Notes under the pieces: model-generated
Told to the model about the DNA's origin: nothing
Database searches by the model: none
The model's input: the letters and a program-made list of their open reading frames with translations, nothing else
Program-made: the position numbers and the translations under genes
Source: an uncultured Roseobacter sp.
Lineage (GTDB): Bacteria > Pseudomonadota > Alphaproteobacteria > Rhodobacterales > Rhodobacteraceae
Direction of reading: 5' to 3'
NCBI RefSeq assembly: GCF_947495025.1
Contig: NZ_CANLXG010000003.1
Location: forward strand, 558,001-622,000
DNA: 64,000 bases
In this document: positions 55,507-64,000 of the stretch, piece by piece
Layout of the letters: each line of letters opens with the position of its first letter
How positions within the stretch are numbered: position 1 is the stretch's first letter

Positions 55507-56799
55507 ATGTTTCGTTCTATGAATAGTCCGGCGCTCTCGGTCTTTGCGTCGCTTGTCGCCGGAACGGCGGTTTTGTCATCACCAGCACTCGCCCAGAGCG
55601 GGATGAACACAACAAATCTTCAGTCGGAAGCGGTTCTTGAGGGGCTGGAGAACCCCTGGGATATGGCCTTCCGCGATGATGGCACGATGCTGTTTACCGA
55701 AAAATGCAAAGGCCTTTCTGTGCGCATGCCGGACGGCACAATCAACGCGCTTTACGGTGTTGGAGAAACAGCGGGCTATGCCTCAAACGGGTCTGACCTT
55801 TTCTGCGAGGGACAGGCCGGAATGATGGGCGTCGCTTTTGACCCGGACTTTGCGGATAACCGTCGTATCTACGTGTATTCAACATCGAACATGTCGGACC
55901 CACATACAAACCGGCTGATGCGGTTTACGGTGAATGATGATTTCACCGGTGTATCGGACCGGACGGACATTATCGACGACGTCCCCTACAAAATGGCCGC
56001 ATCCAACCATCCGTTCGGGGGACCGGGCGCCCATAACGGCGGACGCGTGCGGTTCAGCGCGGATGGTGCACTCTGGCTGACCACGGGTGATACGCACAAT
56101 GGTCAGGTGCCGCAAAGCCCGACGATGATGGGCTCGAAAATCATCAGGATCGATACGGATGGCAACGCGCATCCCGACAATTCGCCGCCCGATGGCTTTG
56201 ACAGCCGTATCTTTACGTACGGGCACCGGAACGTGCAGGGCATCGCTTTCCACCCTGAGACCGGACAGGCAATTGCCGCAGAACACGGACCCTGGCACTC
56301 GGACGAGATAACCATCCTGGAAAACGGCGGCAACGCCGGGTGGGATCCGCGGCCGAACATGGCGGGGCGTGGCGATTGTCCGGACGATTACTGTGGCTAC
56401 AGCCCGAACCAGGAAGACGGCATGAACCGTTACGAACGGGCTGCCTGGATGCCGATGACGGATTTCGACACCTACCCCGATGCCATGCCGCCGATCTGGA
56501 ACAACAACGGCTGGTCACAGGGCATGTCGTCGGCGGCCTTCCTTGAAGGTGATGCCTGGGGCGACTGGAACGGGGCAATGGTAGTCGGCATCATGGGTAT
56601 CGGTTTCGGTGGCACGCCGATCGGACAGCGTATCGACGTTATCCAGTTCAACGACGAAAACACTGACGTTGAAGATGTGACCGAAATGACGTTGCCGATG
56701 GACACCGGACGGTTCCGGTCGGTCGTTATGGGACCGGATGGCAGCCTGTACACGGCGATCGATGAAGGTACGATCTACAAGCTCACGCCTGGCGGCTGA
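55507..56799 (+). CDS. PQQ-dependent sugar dehydrogenase (soluble aldose/sorbosone type), 430 aa
   Basis: Six-bladed propeller dehydrogenase with a signal peptide ending SSPALAQ. Family segments are ENPWDMAFRDDGTMLFTEK, HNGGRVRFSADGALWLTTGD, YGHRNVQGIAFHPETG and GSLYTAIDEGTIYKLTPGG. It would oxidise an aldose or related sugar in the periplasm with PQQ, passing electrons to a cytochrome such as the one upstream. Cysteine pairs (CKG...CEG; CPDDYC) suggest disulfides. The ribosome site GGGAGGA precedes the ATG. PQQ biosynthesis genes are not in the window. Confidence 0.92.
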   Translation: MFRSMNSPALSVFASLVAGTAVLSSPALAQSGMNTTNLQSEAVLEGLENPWDMAFRDDGTMLFTEKCKGLSVRMPDGTINALYGVGETAGYASNGSDLFCEGQAGMMGVAFDPDFADNRRIYVYSTSNMSDPHTNRLMRFTVNDDFTGVSDRTDIIDDVPYKMAASNHPFGGPGAHNGGRVRFSADGALWLTTGDTHNGQVPQSPTMMGSKIIRIDTDGNAHPDNSPPDGFDSRIFTYGHRNVQGIAFHPETGQAIAAEHGPWHSDEITILENGGNAGWDPRPNMAGRGDCPDDYCGYSPNQEDGMNRYERAAWMPMTDFDTYPDAMPPIWNNNGWSQGMSSAAFLEGDAWGDWNGAMVVGIMGIGFGGTPIGQRIDVIQFNDENTDVEDVTEMTLPMDTGRFRSVVMGPDGSLYTAIDEGTIYKLTPGG

Positions 56800-56801
56800 T
56801 G

Positions 56802-56821
56802 GCCGGGACGGGTCGCCCGGC
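56802..56821. terminator. Candidate hairpin between convergent genes
   Basis: GCCGGG (56802-56807) pairs with CCCGGC (56816-56821) in the 35-base gap between two convergent genes. There is no T-run, so termination is uncertain. Confidence 0.3.
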
Positions 56822-56834
56822 GGGACCGGGCGGC

Positions 56835-57221
56835 TTAATCTTTAAAGATCAGCGTTTCGGGAATTTCGAAGCGCTGGTCATCAACACGGATATGATACAC
56901 ACCGTCAGACCGGTGCCAGTCCGTATCAGTCCCGACGCCGGACATCGTCGGATTGCCCCGCAGAAATGCCCGATCCGAAAAAGTCAGGGTCCGCGCAAAG
57001 CCATTCGGGAAGGATACGACGACCGCAGCCGATGCGCCGCTGCGGGCGACATTCGCGTCGCATGTGCCCGGTGACTGCCCGACCTCCTGAGAACACCGGA
57101 CCTCACCGGATTCCTCAAACGCGCCCGATCTGGCACGTTCGACCGCTGTGGACACTTCAGCTCCGGCGGCCACCGGACTGAGCGCAACAAGAATGAATAC
57201 CTGCAGCGTCGCAAAACGCAT
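56835..57221 (-). CDS. Conserved exported protein of unknown function, 128 aa
   Basis: Small periplasmic protein with a signal peptide (MRFATLQVFILVALSPVAAGA) and two central cysteines (VRCSQEVGQSPGTCDA) likely to form a disulfide. The C-terminal half (VVVSFPNGFARTLTFSDRAFL; HIRVDDQRFEIPETLIF) looks like a compact beta domain seen in many Rhodobacteraceae hypothetical proteins. The start at 57221 has GGGGGGA upstream; the longer frame to 57386 lacks this. Confidence 0.8.
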   Translation of the reverse strand: MRFATLQVFILVALSPVAAGAEVSTAVERARSGAFEESGEVRCSQEVGQSPGTCDANVARSGASAAVVVSFPNGFARTLTFSDRAFLRGNPTMSGVGTDTDWHRSDGVYHIRVDDQRFEIPETLIFKD

Positions 57222-57603
57222 AGCATATCCCCCCGTATTGCCGTGCAGTATCGCCACAAATTCTGCCTCCGGCAAGATCACAGGGCCTGCGGCTAACGCC
57301 CCGCCTTGGCCGTCAGGCGCGTGCAGGCATCCGATTCCCAAAAGGTATTTGCCCGGCCAGCCGGACCAGCCCTGCCTTCGACGCATGCGCCGAGCGACCC
57401 GATTGCCGGGCTACAGGGCTGCGGATCATGCGGTCAGGATTGAGTGCATAACACCGATTTTTCGTCGGGATACGACATCACCTGTGACGGGTTCCGAACC
57501 AGCAGGGGCCTCGCCGGTTTGCCTGTTGGCCGGGTTTTCAGGGGATGGACATTGGCTGTGGGATAAGTCCCTCTGTTACCCAGAGCCGACAGGAAGACCC
57601 GCG
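57222..57603. other. Divergent spacer without a gene
   Basis: Region between two divergently transcribed genes, presumably with both promoters. I see no clear -35/-10 pair and no coding signature. Confidence 0.45.
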
Positions 57604-58944
57604 ATGCCCACGATTGAGCACACCTATGCATATGCCGCAGCTTCCTCTCTCAGCGGCACCGCTGAAAATCCATTGCTGGCATTGTCCAGCGACATGCCAC
57701 AGCCCGAATGTGCGACCCGCCGTTTCCTGACCGCGCGGGCACTTTTCCCCGATGTCACAGCGCGGTGTCTGCGCGCGGTTTCTGAAACAGTCGCGTCACG
57801 GTTTTATATACCCCCGTCCATGCTGGCGCGCATTCTGCGTGAAGCAGACCCCGTTGTTACTGTCAGCCCCGGCGCTGTCCGCTTTGAAGGGTTCTCAGCC
57901 TGTTGCAGCGCCTACATGCGCCTGGATGTCGGGGATGCGGCCCTGGATGTCAGCCATCGGCAAAGCGGTACAACGAATGTGGATTTCGGCGCGCCGCTGC
58001 GCGGTGCGCTGGCGACTGTCGGAAAGGATGCAGTGTTTGATCTCAGGGTCGGGTCAGATGCCGTCGAAGTCGTTCATGGCGGCCAGTCACTTGTGGAAAA
58101 AAAGGTTCCGCTGCCGCTGCGATGGATCAGGGGATTTGCCGAAGTACAGATCGTCATGAGCGGAATGACCCCCGCCTTCCGCCTGTCGCGCGTTGCCGCA
58201 CAGAAATTTTTGCGCAGCCTGCCACGCAGCAAAGACAACGCTCTTTACTGGGTATCGGTTTCCGGTGGCCTGGCACGGTTGTCAGCGCGGGAAAGCGCTG
58301 GTGCCGTGCCGCTGCGTGCCGCGCATCGCCTGCGCGTGCTGGAGGCACTGGTTCCAAAGCTCGACGCCCTTGATGTTTTTATCAACGCCGGAACGGGTGC
58401 AACGGCGTGGGTGCTGGATTTTGGCTCACAGCGCCTGAACATGGTTCTGAATGCTGATCCATGGCAGGGCTTTTCGGGCGATGGCGGCCTGCTCAGTCAG
58501 ATCGCGGTTTCCGACGGGACCGCCACAGCGGCTGTTCGTGCACAGCTGCACTGGCAGGACAGGATCGACCCGGCCGCGATGGTCACTGCAACTGGTCTGC
58601 CGGAACCTGCTGTCAGGGCGGCGCTTGCAGAACTGGCTGCCATGGGGCTGGTGGGTTTTGACCTGGGCGCTGAGACCTTCTTTCATAGGGTACTGCCTTT
58701 TGATCCGGACCGTGTCGCATCACTTAATCCGAGGCTGGAGGCAGCAGAAAAACTTCTGGCCACCGGTGCGGTACAGGTCGCCGGCGAATTGGCCGAGATA
58801 TCGAGCGGAGGCGTTACACACCGTGTAAGACGCGATGGTGAAAAATGGCGCTGCACCTGCCCCTGGTTTGCGAGAAACGGCGGGCAACGCGGACCATGCA
58901 AGCACGTGCTGGCGACTGAGATGTATCTGGAGCGACAAGCATGA
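57604..58944 (+). CDS. SWIM zinc-finger protein, 446 aa
   Basis: The C-terminal SWIM motif is WRCTCPW ... RGPCKHVLATEMYL (C-x-C ... C-x-H, about residues 413-437), a zinc site for DNA or protein contact. The N-terminal 400 residues are mixed alpha/beta with no catalytic motif seen and resemble the body of bacterial YehQ-type SWIM proteins. The start at 57604 has AGGAAG eight bases upstream. The stop overlaps the next start by four bases (ATGA), so it forms a unit with the 890-residue protein. In E. coli the SWIM gene yehQ accompanies a MoxR ATPase and a VWA protein, which are absent here. Confidence 0.87.
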   Translation: MPTIEHTYAYAAASSLSGTAENPLLALSSDMPQPECATRRFLTARALFPDVTARCLRAVSETVASRFYIPPSMLARILREADPVVTVSPGAVRFEGFSACCSAYMRLDVGDAALDVSHRQSGTTNVDFGAPLRGALATVGKDAVFDLRVGSDAVEVVHGGQSLVEKKVPLPLRWIRGFAEVQIVMSGMTPAFRLSRVAAQKFLRSLPRSKDNALYWVSVSGGLARLSARESAGAVPLRAAHRLRVLEALVPKLDALDVFINAGTGATAWVLDFGSQRLNMVLNADPWQGFSGDGGLLSQIAVSDGTATAAVRAQLHWQDRIDPAAMVTATGLPEPAVRAALAELAAMGLVGFDLGAETFFHRVLPFDPDRVASLNPRLEAAEKLLATGAVQVAGELAEISSGGVTHRVRRDGEKWRCTCPWFARNGGQRGPCKHVLATEMYLERQA

Positions 58945-61613
58945 CCGAAGAGGAGGTGCTTGGGTTCATCTGTGCAGAAAGCGCCGTCCGTGTCCTGAAC
59001 CTGATGTCCGGGATGCCATGGTCCGATCGCCGGAAACATGCAAAAGCTGTGATCCGGTTGTTTAAAGACACGATTTCGGTTTTTCACAACGAACCAGGCC
59101 GGCCCAAAGTTAAAGATGACGATGCTGTCGTGATCGCGGTCCTTGCGACGGCAACTCTGTCGGACCTGAAAGCGCTCCGGCTGTGGCAACTGCCCGGAAA
59201 ACCGCGCATTGATGAAGTATTACGCGTTCTCCAGCCCGACTGGGTCGAAGAATGGGTGACGGATCTGATCGAACACAATCCACACATTGTTCCCCGTTTG
59301 GCCCCTGTCTGGGAAACCGGGCTCTGCCCGCGACCCACCAGTGACGCCTTCATTCTGGGGTATTATGCGCAGGGGTATGTGAGCAGCGATGGTGAGCTCG
59401 AAGAGGATGTCTTTTTCTCAACCGATGTCTGGCGGTTCTTTGAAGTTGAGGGGGGTGGAGAATTCAGCCTCGCGGCATGCGACAAATACCTGCAACCCTC
59501 ATCCACATGGGCTCATCGATTGCTGAACTGTGCAGAAACCGGCAAACTGGATCGCGGGAGGTTGCTGGACGCCTCGCTTGATGCCCTCGACCGCGACTTT
59601 GGCCAGTTCGTTGCCGGATGGTATTCGCGCTTTCACAGCTTGCTCAAGCCTGCGCCAGAGGAAATTGCGGAGAGAGCGCCACGATATCTGAGGCTGTTGT
59701 CATCGTCGGTCCCGCCGACGGTTACATTTGCAGTCAAAGCGGTGCAGATCGCCGACAAAGCCCGGGCCATTTCGCCGGCCGCGTTGCTGGACGCTCTGGA
59801 ACCTGCCCTTCAGGCACGCGCAAAAGGTACGGTGACTGCAGCGTTGCGGCTGGTGGCATCTGCGGCAAAACGTGATCCGTCCCTGTCGCTGCGTGCGGCC
59901 GGCGTTGCGACATCTGCACTCGTCAGTGAGGACGCTGGCGTGCAGGACAAGGCGCTGGACCTCATTGAAACCCTCGGCGGGACACAGGACGTTTCCATAC
60001 GTTCGGCTGTTGCTGAGTTTGTCCCGCTCGCCGCTCCTTCGGTCCGGGCGCGCATGGCGGCATTGTCCGGTCTGAAGCAGGTGCAGCCCGATGATCTGAA
60101 ACCGGTCAGACACGCTGTCGCTGCCTCCGTTGTGTCGCCTGTAACAGGCCCGGAAGATGCGCTGGCCCTTTTCCTGTCAGTCCTGGAAAACCACCGCGAC
60201 CCCTTTGCGGTTGAGCGCGCAGTGGATGGTCTGGCACGGTTCGGAGCAGCACTCCGTAAAGACAGCCATGCCCTGTCGCCACTGAAAAAGCGCGCGCGCC
60301 AGTTCTTTGAAAACAGGAATGACAGCGTGGTACGGCTGGTACTGGCTGTGACAGGATGTGATCTTGCGGAGGGCACTCTGCAGCACATGCCGTGGCACCA
60401 GCGGGAGATGAACGCGCAGCGTCCGGTGCTGATCCCCGGAACATTCGGGCGTCTGCTGATGGACCGGAACGCGGAAATACTAGCACAGGTCATGTCCGGC
60501 CATTCTGTACCGATGTTGTCTCTGCCATCTGATACGTCCGGCCACATTTCAGCCGACGACCTTGTGTCCCGGCTGAAAATCTGGCGCGACAAGGGGCTGG
60601 AGCCGGGTAACACTGATCTGCAGCTCGCGCTGTTGCGCCTTGCCCCTGAAAGCAGGGCAGAGGCACTGCAAGATTTTTCCGACCGTACAGAGACCGGGCG
60701 CGCAGTGATGTACGCACTTGGTGCAGACGAGCAGCCTGGCAGCAACGCGGCGCTTTGGGCGGCGGCCTGGGCGGCACGTCAGCCCGGCAGGGCGGACCCG
60801 CGTATCAGTGGTCTTTTCGAAACAGAATTACCGGATTGCGGCACGCCTGCGGTGTCCGTTTTAAAAGCATGGAGAGAAGATTCAGATGATGGGTCGTATT
60901 TCTGGCCGCGCATCGCTGTTCCCGTAGAAAACATCGCCGGAAAAAACCCAGGCGCCGCTATTCCCGCGCTGTTTTACCCGCCAGATCCGGAATATTGTTT
61001 TGCCGGCACATTTTGTGGGACGGTGTTCGAGGATGTGGCCTGGGCATCGCTGGTACGCCCGGGCTGGCAGGAACCATTTTTACGGCAGGCGATCCTTTCG
61101 CTCGACACCGATCAGAAGCTTTCGGACCATTATTGCCTGGGTTTTCTGGAACCTTTTCTGCGACCGGGGGTCAGAGTTGGCCCTCTGGGACATGCGACCC
61201 TGGCCTACTATCTGGCGTCACAGGACAAGTCCGTAACATCGCTCGCATCAGATGCGGTCGCGGAACTGGCCCTGACCGGTAAACTGGATGCAAAGCAGTT
61301 TTCAGATGCACTGGCGCAGTTTCTGATGACTGGTGCGCTACCGACCGGCCGCTGGACAAAGGGGCTCTCTGCTGTTGCACAGGCCGGGGCCGGCGATTTC
61401 TGCCGCCATGTTATCACGCATCTGCTGAACTTTGCGCCAGAGCAGACCCCGCGTGACATGGGTGGCATGCTGGAATTGCTCTATGAACTCCACATAGCCA
61501 GCAACACCAGACCCGAACGCGCGGAAACACTGGATTGCCTCGGGGGCCTGCCCGGGGGGGGCAAGGTCGCCAGGTTTGCAGGCAGGCTCCTGAAGCTGGC
61601 GCACCAGGACTGA
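58941..61613 (+). CDS. Large helical-repeat protein paired with the SWIM protein (DUF6493-like), 890 aa
   Basis: A largely helical, probably HEAT-like repeat protein: regular units such as PPTVTFAVKAVQIADKA and VQDKALDLIETLGG occupy about residues 200-430. Two aromatic-rich regions follow (LFYPPDPEYCFAGTFCG near 680). It has no signal peptide, membrane helix or enzyme motif. By position beside a SWIM gene and by general layout it fits the DUF6493/DUF4132-like partners of SWIM proteins, but I cannot confirm the family from sequence alone. The overlapping ATGA implies coupled translation. Confidence 0.82.
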   Translation: MTEEEVLGFICAESAVRVLNLMSGMPWSDRRKHAKAVIRLFKDTISVFHNEPGRPKVKDDDAVVIAVLATATLSDLKALRLWQLPGKPRIDEVLRVLQPDWVEEWVTDLIEHNPHIVPRLAPVWETGLCPRPTSDAFILGYYAQGYVSSDGELEEDVFFSTDVWRFFEVEGGGEFSLAACDKYLQPSSTWAHRLLNCAETGKLDRGRLLDASLDALDRDFGQFVAGWYSRFHSLLKPAPEEIAERAPRYLRLLSSSVPPTVTFAVKAVQIADKARAISPAALLDALEPALQARAKGTVTAALRLVASAAKRDPSLSLRAAGVATSALVSEDAGVQDKALDLIETLGGTQDVSIRSAVAEFVPLAAPSVRARMAALSGLKQVQPDDLKPVRHAVAASVVSPVTGPEDALALFLSVLENHRDPFAVERAVDGLARFGAALRKDSHALSPLKKRARQFFENRNDSVVRLVLAVTGCDLAEGTLQHMPWHQREMNAQRPVLIPGTFGRLLMDRNAEILAQVMSGHSVPMLSLPSDTSGHISADDLVSRLKIWRDKGLEPGNTDLQLALLRLAPESRAEALQDFSDRTETGRAVMYALGADEQPGSNAALWAAAWAARQPGRADPRISGLFETELPDCGTPAVSVLKAWREDSDDGSYFWPRIAVPVENIAGKNPGAAIPALFYPPDPEYCFAGTFCGTVFEDVAWASLVRPGWQEPFLRQAILSLDTDQKLSDHYCLGFLEPFLRPGVRVGPLGHATLAYYLASQDKSVTSLASDAVAELALTGKLDAKQFSDALAQFLMTGALPTGRWTKGLSAVAQAGAGDFCRHVITHLLNFAPEQTPRDMGGMLELLYELHIASNTRPERAETLDCLGGLPGGGKVARFAGRLLKLAHQD

Positions 61614-62012
61614 TAGGTACGTCAGGCACGCAATATGAATGCAATGCCTCATGCCGATGCCACAGTGCACCCGGCCAACCCGGAGTGAACGGGCATCCAC
61701 AGCGCCAGAAGCACCGGCCCGAACGGCAGCGTCAAACGGGGGCGAACGGTTTTAGAAGATGCCATTCATCCGGCCGGCATCGGGTATGATGTTGTGGAAA
61801 ACGAACGGCCGGGCCACCGTTTCAGGAAAAAGCGGACCGACGCTTCAGAACGCAAGCATTGGCATGTGGCCCGCCTGATTCCAGCCGGATGTCACTTCCG
61901 AAAACGGATCTTCGCCAGGGGCCAGAACCTGCCATCGCATAAACAGAACGTGAGCACACTTATTCTTCACGCCCGGTTTTGCTACTGATCGGTGGAAACC
62001 GGGTGGACCACT
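61614..62012. other. Spacer without a gene
   Basis: No coding signature and no strong palindrome. It presumably contains the promoter of the LysR gene. Confidence 0.45.
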
Positions 62013-62933
62013 ATGAATTTGCGCGACCTCGAATATGTCATGGCAGTTGCAAGGCTGGGGAATTTCAGTGCCGCAGCGAGCGCCTGTCATGTTTCTCAGC
62101 CTGCTCTGTCCAACCAGATAAGAAAGCTTGAAAAAGAGCTGGGAATGGACCTTTTCATCAGGATGAGCGGCGAAACACGGCTTTCAGCCTTTGGACAGCG
62201 TGTTGTCGCAATTGCCGGGGACATGCTGACCGGTGCACAGAAAATCAGGGACGCTGCAACCGAATTTCGCGACCCCGAGGCGGTGCCGTTCCAGATTGGT
62301 CTGACCCCGACACTCGCCCCGTATCTGACAAAATACTTCTCGACGCTGTTCAGCGATCTGTTCCCGACCATGCAGGTGACAATGATCGAGGATCTGCCTC
62401 AGAACATGTTGCAACAGGTCGAGGATCACACCCTTGATGTAGCCCTCGTGGCGCAGCTCAATCATAACCCGACACTGGATTTCACCTCGATCTGGTCCGA
62501 ACCGCTTTTTCTGGCAATGCGGCGCGGGCATCCGCTGGAAACTCTGACGTCAATCCGTCCCGAAGAGGTACCGGTTGACGATTTCATCCGCCTGCCGCAC
62601 TCTTTTGGCTATGAGCTGGAGGCCCGTCTGCCCACACCGGACAGGCAATCCCGTGCGAGCAAACGCTTTGATCTGACCGCGCTGCGGTTCGAGACGATCT
62701 GCCGGCATATCTGCCATTCAGACGACTGCACAATCGTGTCTGCGCTCGCTGCTGAGCAGTTCCGCCACGATGACTGGCCCCTGTCCTTTGTCCCGTTTGA
62801 GGCACCGGGCCACCTGCGAAACCTCGGGGCGGCGTCGCGGCTGAACTGTCCGCGCAAACCGCTGCTGGCAAAGATCGGGGCCTATATCCAGCGCAACCCG
62901 CCCAAAGGCGTCACGCCTACTTTCGAGGCGTGA
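62013..62933 (+). CDS. LysR-family transcriptional regulator (OxyR-like), 306 aa
   Basis: N-terminal winged HTH (NFSAAASACHVSQPALSNQI, LEKELGMDLFIR) and a LysR effector domain resembling OxyR (TPTLAPYLTKYF, PEEVPVDDFIRLP). The redox cysteine pair of OxyR (usually GHCLRDQ...C) is replaced by HSFGYELEARL, while another cluster CRHICHSDDC occurs near residue 230, so classical peroxide sensing is doubtful. The start ATG 62013 is the family-like N-terminus MNLRDLEYV; a GTG at 61992 is an alternative. Its target is not evident. It converges on the HlyD gene with an eight-base gap. Confidence 0.9.
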   Translation: MNLRDLEYVMAVARLGNFSAAASACHVSQPALSNQIRKLEKELGMDLFIRMSGETRLSAFGQRVVAIAGDMLTGAQKIRDAATEFRDPEAVPFQIGLTPTLAPYLTKYFSTLFSDLFPTMQVTMIEDLPQNMLQQVEDHTLDVALVAQLNHNPTLDFTSIWSEPLFLAMRRGHPLETLTSIRPEEVPVDDFIRLPHSFGYELEARLPTPDRQSRASKRFDLTALRFETICRHICHSDDCTIVSALAAEQFRHDDWPLSFVPFEAPGHLRNLGAASRLNCPRKPLLAKIGAYIQRNPPKGVTPTFEA

Positions 62934-62935
62934 CG
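62909..62935. terminator. Candidate bidirectional hairpin at the LysR/HlyD convergence
   Basis: CGTCACGCCT (62909-62918) pairs perfectly with AGGCGTGACG (62926-62935) around a seven-base loop, overlapping the LysR stop. A second smaller hairpin GTTCAT-TCG-ATGAAC (62940-62954) follows. Neither has a T-run. Confidence 0.45.
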
Positions 62936-62941
62936 TGATGT

Positions 62942-64000
62942 TCATTCGATGAACGTGCGCGCCAGACGATTGCTCAGCGGCTGGGCCAGATAGCTCAGTG
63001 CTGTGCGCTCGCCGGTGTTGACAAAGAGGTCCGCGGGCATGCCCGGCACCAGGTCCAGCTCTGTGATCTGATCGGGCTGATCCTGATCCAGACGCACCCG
63101 CGCCACATAATAGAACTCGCCTGTGCGCGCGTCTTCCAGACTGTCCGCCGAGAGGCTGACAACCCGGCCCGTGGCCTCGGGAACCTCGCCCTGATCAAAG
63201 GCTGACAGACGCACGCGCGATGCCTGCCCAACGTGCAGCTTTTCGATATCCGCCGGGCTTACCCGCGCCTCGACAATCAGCGGCTGATCCACCGGCACGA
63301 TGTCCATGATCGGCGCACCCGGACGGACCACGCCGCCCGCGGTAAACACCGTCATCCCCACAACGCGCCCGTTCACAGGGGCCGTAATGGCCACCCGCTT
63401 CAGCCGCTCGGTCGCGCCGAGATACTGCGGCACGAGCGTGGCCTGCAGGGCTTCGACCTGGGCAAGCTCAGTCGAGGCGCTCTCATCGCGCAGGCTCTGA
63501 GTGCCGATGGTGGCCAGCTGCAATTCGCTGATCTGGTTGCGGGCCTGGATTTCCCGGGTGGCGAGCGTGGCATCAACACCGTTGAGCCGCTCGGCCTCGA
63601 CCCGCCGGGAGTTGACACGGGCGGCGGCGACAAGGCCCTTGTCGAGCAGGGTCTGCAGGTTCGCCACTTCCTGCAGGGTGATGTCCAGCTGGCGCGTGTT
63701 GGAGGCGCGCTGCGCCTGCAGGCCGCTCACCTGATCTTCAAGGTTCGACACCCTTTGCGCCATCAGCGCGGTTTCAGCCCTGCGCGAGCGCCGTTCCACA
63801 TCAAAGAGCAGCTTTTGCGTCCGGTAAGCCTCGGCCCAGTCGGACGGCTCCATCGCCACGCCCAGCGACGCGGCCACATCCTGGTGGGTAAAACTGTCAC
63901 GGCCTTCCAGCTGCGCCAGCAGGCGCGCGCGGCGCACCATCAGATCGCCGAGCTGGCTTTTGATCACATCCAGATCGACGCCCAGATCGGTGCTGTCCAG
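62942..64000 (-). CDS. Type I secretion HlyD-family periplasmic adaptor, 5' end beyond the window
   Basis: Membrane-fusion protein that bridges an ABC exporter and the outer-membrane channel. The frame is open to the right edge (LDSTDLGVDLDVIKSQ), so the membrane anchor and first lipoyl half are missing. Visible are a long helical hairpin (about 200 residues, rich in Gln/Glu/Arg heptads), the second lipoyl motif ITAPVNGRVVGMTVFTAGGVV, and the AprE-like beta domain ending PGMPADLFVNTGERTALSYL. The partner ABC transporter should lie beyond the right edge. A link to secretion of the giant DUF11 protein is possible but unsupported, since that protein has a Sec signal. Confidence 0.9.
   Translation of the reverse strand: MDSTDLGVDLDVIKSQLGDLMVRRARLLAQLEGRDSFTHQDVAASLGVAMEPSDWAEAYRTQKLLFDVERRSRRAETALMAQRVSNLEDQVSGLQAQRASNTRQLDITLQEVANLQTLLDKGLVAAARVNSRRVEAERLNGVDATLATREIQARNQISELQLATIGTQSLRDESASTELAQVEALQATLVPQYLGATERLKRVAITAPVNGRVVGMTVFTAGGVVRPGAPIMDIVPVDQPLIVEARVSPADIEKLHVGQASRVRLSAFDQGEVPEATGRVVSLSADSLEDARTGEFYYVARVRLDQDQPDQITELDLVPGMPADLFVNTGERTALSYLAQPLSNRLARTFIE

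Overview
The window looks like chromosomal DNA of a marine alphaproteobacterium, most probably of the Rhodobacterales (Roseobacter group). The pointers are a VPLPA-CTERM sorting tail, a TAXI-type TRAP transporter with fused permease, a DUF1194 protein, several ABC importers for organic solutes, strong GGAG-type ribosome sites, and GC-rich genes separated by degenerate, mutually similar spacers. This placement is inference; no rRNA or marker gene is present. The only RNA gene seen is a tRNA-Gly(TCC).

Layout. 1-4.8 kb: 3' end of a phosphodiesterase-type alkaline phosphatase, convergent with an acyl-CoA synthetase, then an ABC exporter and tRNA-Gly. 5.2-7.8 kb: a VPLPA-CTERM surface protein and a LuxR HTH-alpha/beta hydrolase fusion. 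7.9-13.7 kb: sulfatase-like hydrolase and MarR regulator, divergent from a TAXI-TRAP importer. 13.8-20 kb: DUF1194 protein, dienelactone hydrolase, PDC-hydrolase-like amidohydrolase, GFA protein, prephenate dehydrogenase and LysE exporter, with much decayed spacer. 20-22.7 kb: about 2.7 kb with no intact recognisable gene. 22.7-26.1 kb: GntR regulator and a NitT/TauT-type ABC importer. 26.7-29.5 kb: an ammonium-transporter-GGDEF-EAL fusion. 30.5-37.9 kb: a sugar ABC operon (binding protein, two permeases, 2-hydroxyacid dehydrogenase, ATPase, LacI regulator, ThuA) preceded by paired LacI-type operators and ending in the remains of a Gfo/Idh/MocA (ThuB-like) dehydrogenase with a large internal deletion.

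38.1-48.9 kb holds a translationally coupled pair: a 2378-residue DUF11-repeat surface protein followed by a 1204-residue predicted outer-membrane barrel. 49.6-54.4 kb holds a two-gene unit, a 1372-residue STAND-like P-loop NTPase with C-terminal ankyrin-like repeats and an overlapping unrecognised 225-residue partner. This is the best candidate in the window for an undescribed conflict or defence system. 54.9-56.8 kb: a small cytochrome c and a PQQ-type sugar dehydrogenase. 57.6-61.6 kb: a SWIM zinc-finger protein overlapping a large helical-repeat protein. 62-64 kb: a LysR regulator convergent with a truncated type I secretion HlyD adaptor.

Several units pair a regulator with its likely targets: MarR with sulfatase/TRAP, GntR with the NitT/TauT importer, and LacI with the sugar operon. 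The spacers carry diverged copies of at least two repeat families, one of which has been captured in the C-terminus of the GFA gene.
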